From NCBI GenBank assembly GCA_946811185.2, contig OX328110.1, forward strand, positions 15,864,456 to 15,928,455: 64,000 bases of DNA, in the 5' to 3' direction. Numbering within the stretch: position 1 is the stretch's first letter; each line of letters starts with the position of its first letter. Origin of the DNA: Hippopus hippopus (taxonomy: Eukaryota > Mollusca > Bivalvia > Cardiida > Cardiidae). The notes under the pieces were generated by a model. That model was given only the letters and a program-made list of their open reading frames with translations. It was not told the origin of the DNA and did not search any database. Both the position numbers and the translations under genes were made by a program. Below are positions 1 through 10,600 of this stretch, in pieces.

Positions 1-1075
1 AACTTTTTTTAAAAATTAGGAATAATTGGAGTAGGATCTATTTTATTGATTCATTTAAACAACTAGTAAGACAATTCCAAAGCCGCCACTGTCATTATCC
101 ACACCTCTACCGCCAAATATAACGGACAACTCCGTTTCAACCATATGAAATCTCGCCCTTACAGGACTGTAGTTACTGCTGAGGCCTGTAGGGCTCATAT
201 CCTTACCAATAACTTGTCAACTGACTGATTAGCAATGGCCAAAAGTAAATGAACTTTGCTACTAAACCTATGCAAGACCCTTCCTCGGTAGGGGCTTTGG
301 CGGCCACCTGACCCCTTGCTTTTGGCTGCCCCAGTCCTTAAAACGTAGCTACACACCTGCCGTGCAAAACACGGCAACGAGAAAATATTCGCGATGTAGG
401 CTTTCTATGAAACGCTTTGTCGCGGTTCAAGACAATATCTATAGCCGACATTCAATATTGAAACTTTCCTCGTATGGTCCTCCAAATAACTTCACGAAAA
501 CTGATTGAATTTCGCAAAAGCGAAAAATGCCGTAATTAATCACAGTGTCTTGTTCCGTCGGGACAAGATTTACGGTGGCGGAAACAAGACTCTATAGTTA
601 CGGTGTCCCTGAAACCGACGTGCATTATTTTACTTCCTCAAGAAAATATAAACTAGAATCAAGCAAGCAAACTGAATTTGAATGCTTTCACTATGCTGTG
701 AAAACGTCTCTACGTGATAGAACGCCATGTCTCGTAAAATATTTCAACAAGAACTCAAGAGAAAGATAAGGAGGAAAAACGTCTGTAACAGATGACACAG
801 TATGCTCACGCAGAAAAATCACTTGGACAGAAATTGATACATGTGACGGATCACATGATAACATTAAGGCTTTTGTCAGGACTTCCGTCCTACATAATAG
901 GATTGGTATTTGGTGTTTGACTTTTAGAAAAGATGTTATTTTCTTGGGGTTTATACCGGAAACGCTTACCGTGTCTAACGAAGCCGACCTTTCTGTTTGA
1001 TTAAGAGTGTTTTTTTTTTATCCGCTAACCTCTTTATGGAAATATATTAAAGTACATGAAGTAACGAGTATTCTG
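1..1075. other. Left-edge spacer without recognised gene
   Basis: I recognise no gene here. Short open frames exist (for example about 545-769 on the plus strand) but show no domain, no repeated hydrophobic or charged pattern and no splice context that would make them credible. No repeat family described elsewhere in this window is recognised in the stretch. Confidence 0.4.
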
Positions 1076-1273
1076 GGCCTGTATCCACCAAAAATTCTTA
1101 AGTACTTACAAGAGTCTTATTCTCTAAGATTTCTTAAATTTGAATGTAATACAACTTCTGATTGGCTAAACCATTTGGTTTAGCCAATCAGAAGTTGCGT
1201 TTCTTTCAAATTTAGAAAATCTTAGAGAATAAGATTAAGAACGTTCTTCAGGATTGTTGGTAAACACAGACCT
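1076..1273. mobile_element. Palindromic MITE, family A, copy 1
   Basis: The stretch folds on itself almost completely. The centre at about 1173 is a long near-perfect inverted repeat around GGCTAAACC / GGTTTAGCC, and outer arms pair the left end (GGCCTGTATCCACC) with the right end (GGTAAACACAGACC) imperfectly. It carries no coding capacity. A diverged second copy lies at about 2340-2510. The superfamily is unknown because no target duplication is clear. Confidence 0.7.
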
Positions 1274-1795
1274 TGATCTTTGAGCTATCTAGTCCCAAAA
1301 AAAAGAAGAAAATAATTTAAACATTAAAATTTAGAAATATTAAAAGAACGCCGTGGTTTCTGGATCAGACTGCACAGCAAGTGTAGGCTTATTCTGGTTA
1401 TGGAACTACCCTTTTCCTGCCTCTCCTCTCCCCCAACTACACAAACAAAAACTTTCAAGCGTAAAATCCAGAGATATCAAAATAATGTATTGATAATGGA
1501 CGGCAAAGCACATGCAATTTGATATTTGTTCAAAACAGTCCTCAGTGAGATCGGTGTTTCGGACAGCATGGTATATAATTCAATTTTCGTATTACAAGCT
1601 GTATTAGGGAAGTATCTGTCACATGTAATGTTTGATTAAGATTTCTATCCTGACAGCTAGTTGGTTCCATTACCAAGATTAACTCTTTTAGCTCCAAAAT
1701 GTATAAACTGACCTCTTTAGACGGCTTAAAATATAATCCACTGAAACTCAGATATTGTTTTCTTGTAGCCTTGACTAAACAAGCTGACGGTATAG

Positions 1796-1840
1796 ATCTA
1801 AGATCAGACTGCACGTTCCGTGCAGTCTGATCTTGATCTA
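1796..1840. repeat. Isolated TTAA-MITE-2 central hairpin
   Basis: The inverted repeat AGATCAGACTGCAC / GTGCAGTCTGATCT is the centre of the TTAA-MITE-2 family, here without recognisable termini. Confidence 0.65.
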
Positions 1841-2139
1841 TTCCGTCTGCAAAAGCCTCTGTTTTCGGCTATGTCGCTGAAACAAAGGACCTCGAACAGA
1901 TGTTGAATAATACAGTTATCTCCCTTGCACAAAATGAATTACCTCAGTGCGTCTATTTGCAACTTAGCAATCTCATGTTTTAACGACCCTATGGAACAAA
2001 GCACTTGAAAAGATTGAGGGCAGAGGTATCCTGCATTTTCTCTTTTTACCAAAAGGGCTTTACCCTTCTAAAGACAGATGTCATCATTCCAGCCACATTT
2101 GTTGTAAAATAATCTGTTAATTTCACCAGGTAGTTATGC

Positions 2140-2330
2140 TTTAGCAGTCATTGCATCTATCCATGCTTTCCTAGAGTTTCCTTACCAGTATTACGGAAAA
2201 AAAACTCATTTCATGCCACTGGCTGCTTTTCTGCATAAACAAAGCCAAAACAATATTAGACGTATGAAATGAATGAATTCTGCCGCATTTATTTTCAAAA
2301 CTAGCAAATGCTATCAGGCCAAGCATAGCA
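2140..2330 (+). repeat. SINE-like family S fragment
   Basis: The sequence from CTATCCATGCTTTCCT through CCACTGGCTGCTTT matches the internal part of the better preserved copy at about 16862-17135. The head of the element is missing. Confidence 0.55.
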
Positions 2331-2339
2331 TCGCATTCA

Positions 2340-2510
2340 GGATCTGTGGTCACACCAATTGTTCTGAGGAACATTTTTAGTCTAATGCTGAAGAATTTCT
2401 AAAATTGAAAGAAACACAACTTCTGACTGGCTAAACTGAATGGTTTAGCCAACTAGAAGTTGTGTTACTTTCTAAATCTAAAATTAGACCAAGAGTATTC
2501 TGAAAGATAC
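2340..2510. mobile_element. Palindromic MITE, family A, copy 2
   Basis: This is an inverted repeat around GGCTAAACTGAATGGTTTAGCC with the same flanks as copy 1 (ACTTCTGA...). A stretch at about 2820-2875 resembles the missing outer right arm, so the copy may be split by about 300 bp of later insertion. Confidence 0.55.
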
Positions 2511-2889
2511 ATCCTTACAGCTAAAAAGGAAAAACGCTATTAAACTTGAAAGTGTGTAGAATGGCTCAGTTGTTTAAAAGTAGATAAATTACCAATATAA
2601 TATATGGTGTAAGGGATAGAAAAACTTAAAGGATTTGTCCTCATTTGAAACCGGAAACGACAACAGCGATTACTATGAAGGCCTCCAAAACATGAAATGC
2701 ATTTTCTATCCGTCGTAATCTGTGCAGCCTTGCAACCGTAGGGGGCAACATTTTGCATGTAGATACAAGAATGATAATAGTTTTATAAAAAATGATGAAA
2801 TGGGTAAAAACTGGCTGAAAGTTGCCTGAAAACGAGTATAGATGTATCTTTAAGAATGGTTGGTGAATACGGACGCAGAACTCGTCGGT

Positions 2890-3180
2890 TGATTGATTGA
2901 ATGAAAGGTTTTTCTTTTACGCCGCTTTCAATATTATTTCAGTCATATCACGACGACTGTTCATTTATATATGTGTGTCCTGGGTTTCACCAGTACTACG
3001 CTAGGCCTCTGAGGTATCTTATACGAAAATCCTAATGTCTCGATTAAGAATCGAACTGACCGGGGCCTACATGTTACGAAATCCGATAGGCTGGAGCCTA
3101 AAGAATACGATAAAACTAGCTCCACATGTGACCACCGAAAGACCTCTGGCACTCTTACCCTTTTACCACACAATTCCAAG
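2890..3180 (+). repeat. SINE-like family S copy
   Basis: It starts with GATTGATTGA, followed by TTTTACGCCGCTTTCAATAT and TTTCAGTCATATCACGACGA, the signature of a short element common in mollusc genomes. A stretch at about 3040-3065 resembles a tRNA B-box on the minus strand, which would fit a tRNA-related SINE. I infer the SINE class. Confidence 0.55.
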
Positions 3181-3350
3181 TTTCAATGACCATGAGGAAG
3201 ACGCCTTTTGAAAGGGAGAAAATGCTGCTAACCAGCATCTCCTTTTCCAACAATGTTTTCTACCCCACAAAGACAGATTCCATCAGTTAAACAACATTTA
3301 AATTGTCGTCTGCAAATGCCTTGAGTTTGGACAAGTCAAAGATTTTGTCG
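3157..3350 (-). mobile_element. TTAA-MITE-1 copy, diverged
   Basis: It has the family features: TTTTACCACACAAT at the left, a shortened central hairpin (AATGCTGCTAACCAGCAT), then GTCGTCTGCAAATGC before a damaged right end. It is followed by part of another short element at about 3356-3550 with a TTTCAGTGGATTGTATTT motif. Confidence 0.7.
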
Positions 3351-3355
3351 TAACC

Positions 3356-3550
3356 ATTTCAGCGCCAAAGGCAAGAAAAGAGACTTTTGCAGACGACCTC
3401 TTTTAAGATCAGACCGAACAAAACCTGCAGCCTGGTCTTATATCTACACTTTTGCATCGTTTAGACTCGTTGTTTGATAAAAATCTTTCTAAGTTTCAGT
3501 GGATTGTATTTTGGTGCCGTTAAAAGAAAGAGAGGTTATAAATTTGTCCC
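3356..3550 (+). repeat. Interspersed repeat family D
   Basis: This unit with TTTCAGTGGATTGTATTTT near its right end recurs at about 12585-12770 and 45205-45400, and more weakly at 52570-52740. Two of the copies hold a diverged AGATCAGACTG hairpin in the middle, so it is probably a relative of TTAA-MITE-2. It has no coding content. The open frame at 3499-3804 crosses it and is not credible as a gene. Confidence 0.5.
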
Positions 3551-3831
3551 TGAAAGACTTAAATAAGTGTATTATAATGGGATCCGACTTCCCATACGTC
3601 TTTGCGTTTCCGGGCGCCTTTTTCCCAGGATGCATTATCACATTACTTCCTGCAGACGAACTCTTTCGTCTTGTAACAGACAACCATAGAAAACATTGTG
3701 GCAAGAGAAGAATTTCTGGGGTAAGTTCTCATTCTGTCACGATGTTAACATATGCGTCAATGTATAAACTCTTTAATGTGCGACAAAATAATAGACTTGT
3801 ATAATGTGAAAGGTTCCGTATACGAGTAATC

Positions 3832-3990
3832 AGTGTGGCTCAAATGATATGATTGTTTTGTAAGCTTGTAGAAAACATTGTTGGAAAAGGAAAAAATGCT
3901 GGTTACCAGCATTTTCTCCTTTTCCAACAAAGTTTTCAAAGGGCTTTCCTACTCCTGATCTTTAAAACATGTTATCGTTTGGTAAAGGTT
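3832..3990 (+). mobile_element. TTAA-MITE-1 copy, left end lost
   Basis: The central palindrome is present, with GTTGG on the left arm matched by CCAAC on the right where the family has GTGGG / CCCAC. That is one of the compensated changes discussed in the findings. The right end TGGTAAAGG is recognisable. Confidence 0.75.
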
Positions 3991-4219
3991 TCAACCTTTT
4001 GTCATACTGATTTATCCATATCTTATATAAAAGACATTTCAAAGCCACCTGCGGTAAATTTGTTACGGTGTCGGAGGGAAATCGGAGCCAGTTTCCGTTC
4101 ACAGTAAGTCGATCCTTTTATGTACAAAGGTAATTGACGTTGTTTATGCAGTAAAGCTGACAGTCGGAAGCCAGACGTCATAATGATAAAATCGGCTGAC
4201 CAATCAGTGAACGACGCTC

Positions 4220-4428
4220 ATTATTCTGCTAAATAAGTGAAACGAAACTTTCAAGTCGATGGTAAAAAACCCAAATTTTGCTATTTTAAAAATGTATTTT
4301 TTTTTTTTATGGGGGGGGGGATATCACCTTATCGAATAGTGTATATCCGAGATCAGACTGCACGTTCTGTGCAGTCTGATCTTAATCTTCACTGTCCTCA
4401 AGAGGTCAGTGGGTCGCGTTAAGCAATA
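4220..4428 (-). mobile_element. TTAA-MITE-2 copy
   Basis: It contains the internal ATTCTGCTAAATAAG-type end, an AGATCAGACTGCAC/GTGCAGTCTGATCT hairpin at about 4350-4383 and a GTCAGTGGGTCGCG right part. A run of nine or more G follows a T-run inside it. Confidence 0.65.
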
Positions 4429-4440
4429 CCTAAGAGCTTA

Positions 4441-4660
4441 GTCTTTTACCACACGAACTGGTGATCTTTTTAGATCTTCGACCCTGAGGAAGAAATCATT
4501 TGAAAAGATTGTGGGAAAAGTTTATCACGATTTTCCTCCTTTTTCCACATTCTGTTATATCCTGTCAAAGACAATTTAACCGTTTTAGCTACCTTGATTT
4601 TGTCGTCTGCAACTGCGCTTGAAATTGCCAGTTTTAAATTTTTGTCTTCCGGTTAAGAGT
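4441..4660 (-). mobile_element. TTAA-MITE-1 copy, diverged
   Basis: CTTTTACCACACGA at the left, a damaged central hairpin, GTCGTCTGCAA, and a TTCCGGTTAAGAG right end identify the family. Confidence 0.65.
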
Positions 4661-5058
4661 GAAGTTGTGTGTGAGTACCGGAAAGTGTATACAGTCGTTT
4701 AAGTACTTGGATAGAATATTATTTTCATGCTTTCCGGTAGGTTATCGAGAAATATCGGTGAAATATTTTTCGATACTTCATGGTTACGACCAGTGAAAAT
4801 ACCGATTTTTATATTCTAACTCTTCAATTGAAGACGAAAACAGTTGTTCCCGCGCACTAGTTACCTAGGTAAATGCGCGTGCCTCACAACCAGATGGAAA
4901 TATGACGTAATTTACCTTACATTTCTCGCGCTTGACGTAATATTGTAATGCGTTGCTATGCGGAGGGGGTACGCCACGGGGAATAATCGAAAGGAACTGT
5001 ACTGGATTTTGATTAAGTTCCCCCCAGAAAGAGTTAAAAGCATGAAATAAATAGAATA

Positions 5059-5208
5059 TTTGTTTTTTTCGGTGAAAGATCGAAATTTATTTCATCGAGT
5101 GAACATCATCGGTAATATTTTCACGAGTGGCGCAGCCACGAGTGAAAATATTACCGATGATGTTCACTCGATGAAATAAATTTCGATCTTTCACCGTAAA
5201 AAACAAAT
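5059..5208. mobile_element. 150-bp near-perfect palindrome
   Basis: The two arms, each about 73 bp, are almost identical inverted copies (ATATTTGTTTTTTTCGGTGA... to ...TCACCGTAAAAAACAAATAT) meeting at CGAGTGGCGCAGCCACG. Weaker related pieces (CGGTGAAATATTTTTCG, CCAGTGAAAATACCG) lie at about 4750-4810, so a longer, partly decayed foldback element is possible. Confidence 0.75.
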
Positions 5209-5241
5209 ATCCTCTATTTATTCATTTAGTAGAAATACCTG

Positions 5242-5516
5242 AGCTATGCTCTGTAAAGAAGGGGTTTAATGCATGCAAAAAGTATCTACCCATGTCAGCC
5301 TGCGCAGTCCGCACAGGCTGACGTGGGTTGAACCTTTTTGCTATTCTTAAATTTTCTGCCTGCCAAAGTTTAATTCTACCCCATGATTTAGTTGGTCGTT
5401 AGAAAAAAAAAAAAACGGATTTTATGAATCCATATTTATGCGATGACTTGCCATAAGTTGCCATTATGCATTTCGAAGATGCATTAAACCCCCTTTTGCC
5501 AGAGCGCTGCTCACCT
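5242..5516. mobile_element. Family E MITE, full copy
   Basis: The ends are inverted: GAGCTATGCTCTGTAAAGAA at the left and CTTTTGCCAGAGCGCTGCTC at the right, each next to a GCAT/ATGC-containing GGGTTTAATGCAT or ATGCATTAAACCCCC. Inside, an inverted repeat GTCAGCCTG / CAGGCTGAC lies near the left end. There is no coding capacity. Confidence 0.75.
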
Positions 5517-5904
5517 GTTTTGATACATGTAAATAGTCGGATTGCAGATCTACAACGTCCGCTACTTGATTAAGACAAAAAAAAGAAGACGTGTTCAGTT
5601 GCAAAGGAATTCTATTTTTAGACCTCGGAGAATAAAAAGACGTATTGAACCTTTTTTTTCCCTCTCCCGTGACTAAACAAAAAACAACCGAAAAAATGTT
5701 GTTTACCTCTTAATATTTTAACCGGAGTGATTGACTTGTAATTCCAACCGCATAATTTAGCCCCGCTGATCATTCGCTTGTAAATTTCTCAATGAAAATT
5801 TCGTTTCTCTTCTAACAATGCTAGAAAATCTTGACGCGATATTGTGCCCTTAGTTTTGTACCAAGCCAATCTGCTAGCCACTCAGAAGTTGAAGAGAAGA
5901 GAAC

Positions 5905-5990
5905 AGAAAAGGAGAAGTTGAGATATATTGAGAGAGGTTGAGAGAGAGGTAGGTTGAGAGAGGTAGGTTGAGAGAGAGAGAGAGAGTGTT
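5905..5990 (+). repeat. GA-rich microsatellite
   Basis: Degenerate repeats of GAGAGAGGTTGAGAGAGG. Confidence 0.8.
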
Positions 5991-6142
5991 ACAAGGGAGA
6001 AGGGGGACATAAAGTCAGATAGACACATTGAGTCACACGCGTTTCTTCAATCTAAGAAAGACAACTCTCTGGGAAGAAACAAACCGGTATTTTAAAGGTT
6101 ACGTTTCCTACAGCGATTCTGTGTAGGGAATATTGGATGATA

Positions 6143-6371
6143 CTAATGAACCATGCTGTGTAAAAAAGGGCCCATGCGTCTGCAAAAAGTATCGAATCAT
6201 GTCAGCCTGGACAGTCCGCTCAGGGGTTACCGGCATTTTCTTCTTTTCCAACAACATGTTCTACCCTTTTAAAAACAACCGTCATTATTTGAGCCATATT
6301 TAATTTCTCGTCTGAAATTGTTTTGAATTTAGAAAGGTCCAAAACTTTGTCGTTTGGTAAAGGGTTCAATA
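6143..6371. mobile_element. Chimera of family E and TTAA-MITE-1
   Basis: The left half is family E (CATGCTGTGTAAAAAAGG through GTCAGCCTGGACAGTCC). At about 6225 it passes directly into the second half of a TTAA-MITE-1, beginning inside its central hairpin (GGTTACCGGCATTTTC) and ending TTTGGTAAAGGGTT. Both elements are truncated at the same point. Confidence 0.65.
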
Positions 6372-6409
6372 ACAGGAAATCTATATTCAATACTTTACCA
6401 GAGGTCAAA

Positions 6410-6570
6410 ATTCAGACTGGTCCATATTTCAATAAAAGCATTTGCAAATAAATTTGCGATAAATTGAAAGCGGCTCAAATGATGGGCCAAGTGTTTGAAA
6501 GGGTAGAATAATATTTGAAAAAAGGAGAAAATGCTGGCAATAATAATTTTCTCCTTGTCCCACGATGCAC
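6410..6570 (+). mobile_element. TTAA-MITE-1 fragment
   Basis: It has GACTGGTCCATATTTC, AAAGCATTTGCA, GGCTCAAATGATG and a damaged hairpin. The right end is not recognisable. Confidence 0.6.
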
Positions 6571-6739
6571 ATGTATTCGAGACCCTTCCCCCGTTGAAAC
6601 GGCATTAAACGGCTTGTTTAGTGACGGGGTAAATAGCCTTGTCTTACTAAAATTGTTCAACTAGATCTTTGCCTTGTTGCAAGAGCTACGAGCATTATTT
6701 AGTCTTGGTTGCAACAGAGAAGGAATTAATAAGAAAATA

Positions 6740-6920
6740 TGTTCGAATTTATTGTTAACGCCATTTCAATGTTATTTCAGTAGTAACACGGCGACAGCTG
6801 ACATGTCTTTCCATGATAAATTTCCAGCAGGCTGTGGCCCTGTGCTCTGAGCAAGGATATTTCCTTGTAAGTAGCGCCGGCATCAAGAAAGGAACCAGGA
6901 CGACCTGGGACTGAATTAGC
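6740..6920 (+). repeat. SINE-like family S copy
   Basis: GTTAACGCCATTTCAATGTT followed by TATTTCAGTAGTAACACGGC matches the head of the family at 16862-17135. The body is diverged. Confidence 0.5.
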
Positions 6921-6934
6921 AAATCAATCTTAAT

Positions 6935-7335
6935 ATAATCTAGCCATGCTCAGTGAAAACGTAGTTTAATACATTTGCAATAAGCAGGGTTTCCATGGCC
7001 CCCTGTTTCTTTGAATTTCGACTCCCAAATTTTCAAAATGACCCCCAAAATTCATATATGTGACTTCTTTTCTTCATTTTAAGGGGGTCAAATGACCCCT
7101 AAATCAGAAAGTCATGGGAAAACCCTAAATAAGTATCGAACCATGTCAGCCTGCGCTATCCGCACAGGCTGACATGGATCGAAACTTTTCAATATTCGTC
7201 AGTTTTCTGCAAAGGACAATTCTACCCAATCGTTCAGTCCGATTAAGACAAATGGATTTATATCATTCGACGACTTGCTTGGAATAATGCATTATGAAAA
7301 TGCATTAAGCCCCCTTTCCCAAAGCGCAGCTCAAT
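6935..7335. mobile_element. Family E MITE interrupted by a nested element
   Basis: Ends CTAGCCATGCTCAGTGAAAA and CCCAAAGCGCAGCTCA. The inner inverted repeat is CCATGTCAGCCTG / CAGGCTGACATGG. Other copies read CCAGGTC / GACCTGG, so both arms have changed together. A separate 143-bp element (6985-7127) sits in its left half. Confidence 0.7.
6985..7127. mobile_element. Short CAGGGTT-ended element with 6-bp duplication
   Basis: It begins CAGGGTTTCCATGG and ends CCATGGGAAAACCCT-like (read on the other strand). AATAAG is repeated directly at both edges (6979-6984 and 7128-7133), and removing it restores the host family E sequence. This shows a transposition event after the host copy was in place. 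Confidence 0.75.
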
Positions 7336-7519
7336 TCTAATTCTAAGGTAAGCCTTATGATTGGCTGAGACTATCTGTTCCAACCAATAATTATGCTAGT
7401 CTTGGAATTTAGGCATGAGTACAGTATTAGAAAGGTTTCTGAATACGGCTATGATTGCAAACTGATCCCTATAGGACTCTATCTTGGCAGGATAGTTAAC
7501 TTATTATACCGGTAGAAGA

Positions 7520-7720
7520 AATAGTGGTAGTTCTATTAGTGGTGGCGGTAGTAGTAGTAGTTATGGCAGCAGTAGAACTAGTACTCGTCGACGTAATCAT
7601 AGTAGTAGTAGAAATAGTAGTAGTAGTAGTAGTTGTTGTTGTTGTTGTAGCAGTACTAGTAGTAGGAGTAGAAGTAGTAGTAGTAATAGCAGGGGTAGTA
7701 ATATGGGAGCAGTGGTCATC
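7520..7720 (+). repeat. Imperfect (GTA)n trinucleotide tract
   Basis: About 200 bp of GTA/GTT/GCA-type triplets. Both strands are open for over 60 codons only because of the three-base period, giving valine-rich or leucine-rich translations. I do not take these as genes. Confidence 0.85.
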
Positions 7721-7855
7721 GTCCTAGTCATAGTATTGATAGAAATAGAAGTAGTAATTGACAGTTCAAGAAGTTCAGTTACTAATACTTTACTGTTATT
7801 CCACGTTTTAACGACAAGAACTACTTTACCAGAATTTATAAATACATTCATACAT

Positions 7856-8129
7856 AACTGAGCCATGCTCTGGCAAAAGGGGGCTTAATGCATCTCCGTA
7901 ATCCATCATACTAGGCATGACATCACATACTTATGGATCTATAATAGCCAATTTGTTAAACAACCGACATAATCTTGAGGTAGACTGGTCCTTGGACATA
8001 CAGAAAAATGACCAATAGCGAAAAGTTTCGGCCCAGGCCAGCCTGCACGGACTGCGCAGGCTGACCTGGGTCGATACTTTTCGCAGATGCATTAAGCCCC
8101 CTTTTCACAGAGCGTGGCTCATATTATAT
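7856..8129. mobile_element. Family E MITE, best preserved copy
   Basis: Inverted ends of about 37 bp: TGAGCCATGCTCTGGCAAAA with GGGGGCTTAATGCATCT at the left, and AGATGCATTAAGCCCCC with TTTTCACAGAGCGTGGCTCA at the right. A second inner inverted repeat (GCCCAGGCCAGCCTG / CAGGCTGACCTGGG) lies in the right half, followed by CGATACTTTTCGC. Other copies: 5242-5516, 6935-7335, 51725-51957, 56647-56895, 62260-62500. Confidence 0.8.
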
Positions 8130-8164
8130 AAAAATAAGGGTAAAATAAATCTTTGAGCATATTG

Positions 8165-8560
8165 TCGGACCTCAGGTAACAAAGAACCTCGATATGTCTA
8201 TTGTGTTTACACAGAATCTCGATATCCTTTTCGGTTAAGACACCATCTGGGTCTGTCATACTTCGGCTAACATATAGCCTAGCCATGTCATTTTTGTATC
8301 AGTTCAACACAACTTAGATATGTCAGAAAACTGCGATATGTCATTCTTATTTCCATTAACACAAACCCTTACCTATGTCCATTTCATTTCGACTTCACAC
8401 TGCCAAAGGATGGCATTCTTCTTCCGGTTAGCACAAAACCTCAAAATCTGATTTTATCTCGGTGAAACCTCGATATGTCATAGTTTGCTTTACAAGCAAC
8501 TTTTATAAGTCGTATTAACTGCATGAAACAAAAACAACGATATGCAGTTCTATTTCACAT
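8165..8560 (+). repeat. Degenerate minisatellite around CCTCGATATGTC
   Basis: CTCGATATGTC-like words return roughly every 45-55 bp, separated by TTTCGGTTAACACAAAA-like words. Units are too diverged to count exactly. There is no coding signal. Confidence 0.55.
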
Positions 8561-8878
8561 TACACTGTAACAGAAACAAGAAAGACTCCACAAAAATAGC
8601 GTCAAATCAAAGCAATAAAATGATAATTTACAGTACTAACGTTACTCAAAAAGAATATATTATATCTTAATTTTAAGTCCCATTATCATAACAAAGAAAG
8701 TACAATTGTAAAAAAAAAATTCTCTCGTAATAATTAACTGAACTGTTTAACCATACACAGTTAATTTTAGACAAACCACTATTATGAATACTATTTTTAG
8801 ACAAACTACTTACTATTTTTACTATTTTTAGGTCTGACAGGTTATTTTAAACACAATCCCTACTACACAAGTTATTAA

Positions 8879-9083
8879 ACCCTTAGGCGGCTAAGTGTGA
8901 CTCACCGACCTTTTGCAGACATTGTAGATCAAGATCAGACTGCACAGAAGGTGCAGTCTGATCTTGGATCTACACTATCCGATAAGGAGATATTTCTCCC
9001 CCGAAAAATAACTGAAACAGCAACATTTTAGATTATTACTGTCTGTTTGAAGGTATAATTCAACTTTATCAGCAGGACAAGGT
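8879..9083 (+). mobile_element. TTAA-MITE-2 copy
   Basis: Flanked by TTAA on both sides. It runs from ACCCTTAGGCGGCTAAG, through CTCACCGACCTTTTGCAGAC and the hairpin AGATCAGACTGCACAGAAGG..., to AGCAGGACAAGG. All family segments are present in order. Confidence 0.8.
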
Positions 9084-9383
9084 TTAAGAAAAACCACCAA
9101 CCATACAAGCTATTTTTAAACAAACGACTGAAGAATTACAGTAAACACAGAAACACAGAGGCGAAATATTTCAAAGAAAGAGTCGTCATGCTTAAAGTGA
9201 GTGCAAAACTACTCAAAAGGAAAAAAAAAGCAATTGCGTATTCAATTGTCAAAAGCAATTTCTCTCTTTCCCAAAATGTTTTCAAAAGCCCTCTTCCTCA
9301 GGGCCGTAACAACACGATATCGTTTGGTGAAGAGAAAACAATAGATCACTTTCAAAACCCATACATAGATTTATCATGGTTAA

Positions 9384-9587
9384 CCCTTATTCTGCTAAAT
9401 AAAAGAAATGAAACTTTGAAGCCGATAATAAAAATCGAAATATTGCTGTTTGAAGGGTACTTTTGGAAAAAATATATCTTCTTATCGGACAGCGAAGATC
9501 CAAGATCAGACTGCACGTTCTGTACAGTCTGATCTTCATCTACGCTGTCCGCAAAAGGTCAATGAGTAGCGCTTAGCAGCCTAAGGG
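9384..9587 (-). mobile_element. TTAA-MITE-2 copy, inverted
   Basis: TTAA at 9380-9383 and 9588-9591. The internal order is the reverse of the copy at 8879: ATTCTGCTAAATAAAAG first, hairpin at about 9501-9533, and GCGCTTAGCAGCCTAAGGG last. An open frame (9188-9532) runs into it and is not a gene. Confidence 0.8.
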
Positions 9588-9609
9588 TTAAAAAGTACCT
9601 TTAATTTAA

Positions 9610-9821
9610 CTCTCCACCAAAGAAAATGTTTGTCCAATTGAAGGCATTACAGGCGACAAATGAAAATTGATTAAAAAAGTGATTTTAATTTTTGAAAGGG
9701 CAGAAAAAATATTTTGCGAAGAGGAGAAACGCTGGTTACCAGCATTTTCATCCTTTTCCATAATGTCTTCAAAAAGCGTATTCTGTAAGGTCGTGAAAAC
9801 TAAGGATTGGTACCTAAAGGG
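9610..9821 (+). mobile_element. TTAA-MITE-1 copy
   Basis: TTAA at 9606-9609 and 9822-9825. Left CTCTCCACCAAAG, hairpin centre GCTGGTTACCAGC, right ACCTAAAGGG. Confidence 0.75.
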
Positions 9822-9829
9822 TTAACAGG

Positions 9830-10600
9830 GCAGACACGCATAAATTATCACTTCTGACGTCATATTTGGCTGTATTTTGCAATGATGAATTAGCAGCAGA
9901 TGACTTTGAAGACTTCCTCCTAAAGTATGGCTTCTGAACTTGAATAAAAGTAACACTTCATCCATGTGCAGAGTCCCATGTGCTACTTTATACCTGGATT
10001 AACAAAGATGAGATATGGGGGAAAATATAAACATGGTTGCTTTTCAAATGAAACTATACTTCTTCTTCTTTTGCCAATAAATGTTAAACATGTCTATCAT
10101 ATTATAAAATCTGTCTTTAGCTGCTGCGTTTTGTCACACACCAATCTCAAAACGCTACAAATAGTTCGCTCTTGGTCACACGCGCAATAAAAAAGTTCGA
10201 TCAAACAAACACATGATTATGTTTTTCAGGTCCTAATGTAGTTCTGATTACCAAGACGCGCTACATGTGCTTCACAGGTGCTCAAACCGAAATATTTTAT
10301 GGCCATAACTGTTGGCGTCTGTATATAGTCCAACACTATTTGCGTTTTGACATACGCTCAATAAAATAGTTCTAAGACTAAGACACCCGTGTTGTTGATT
10401 GTGAATCATATTCGTTAACTTCAGTCTTACCGTGAACATACTTACCAAACATGCCTATCAGTACACTTAAATAAATCACTCACTATATACATGCAGTTCG
10501 ATAGTCTATCCACATAAACAAAAGCATTTTGACAGTGTTGGTTCATCCAGAAAGCACACACAGAGATTCCTACACTCTTACCTAATATCACATAAATTAC
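9830..10600 (-). other. Downstream region of the glycosyltransferase gene
   Basis: Non-repetitive compared with its surroundings and without a credible coding frame. It lies directly downstream of the minus-strand gene ending at 10601 and may hold its 3' untranslated sequence; I did not identify a convincing polyadenylation site. Confidence 0.35.

Noticed and set aside
545..769. A 74-codon frame near the left edge
   Set aside because: No similarity, no splice or promoter context; such a length is expected by chance.
2961..3179. Minus-strand 72-codon frame
   Set aside because: Falls inside the SINE-like copy at 2890-3180.
7524..7866. Valine-rich and leucine-rich frames on opposite strands
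   Set aside because: Both result from the (GTA)n tract.
9188..9532. A 114-codon frame
   Set aside because: About half of it is a TTAA-MITE-2 and no domain is recognisable.
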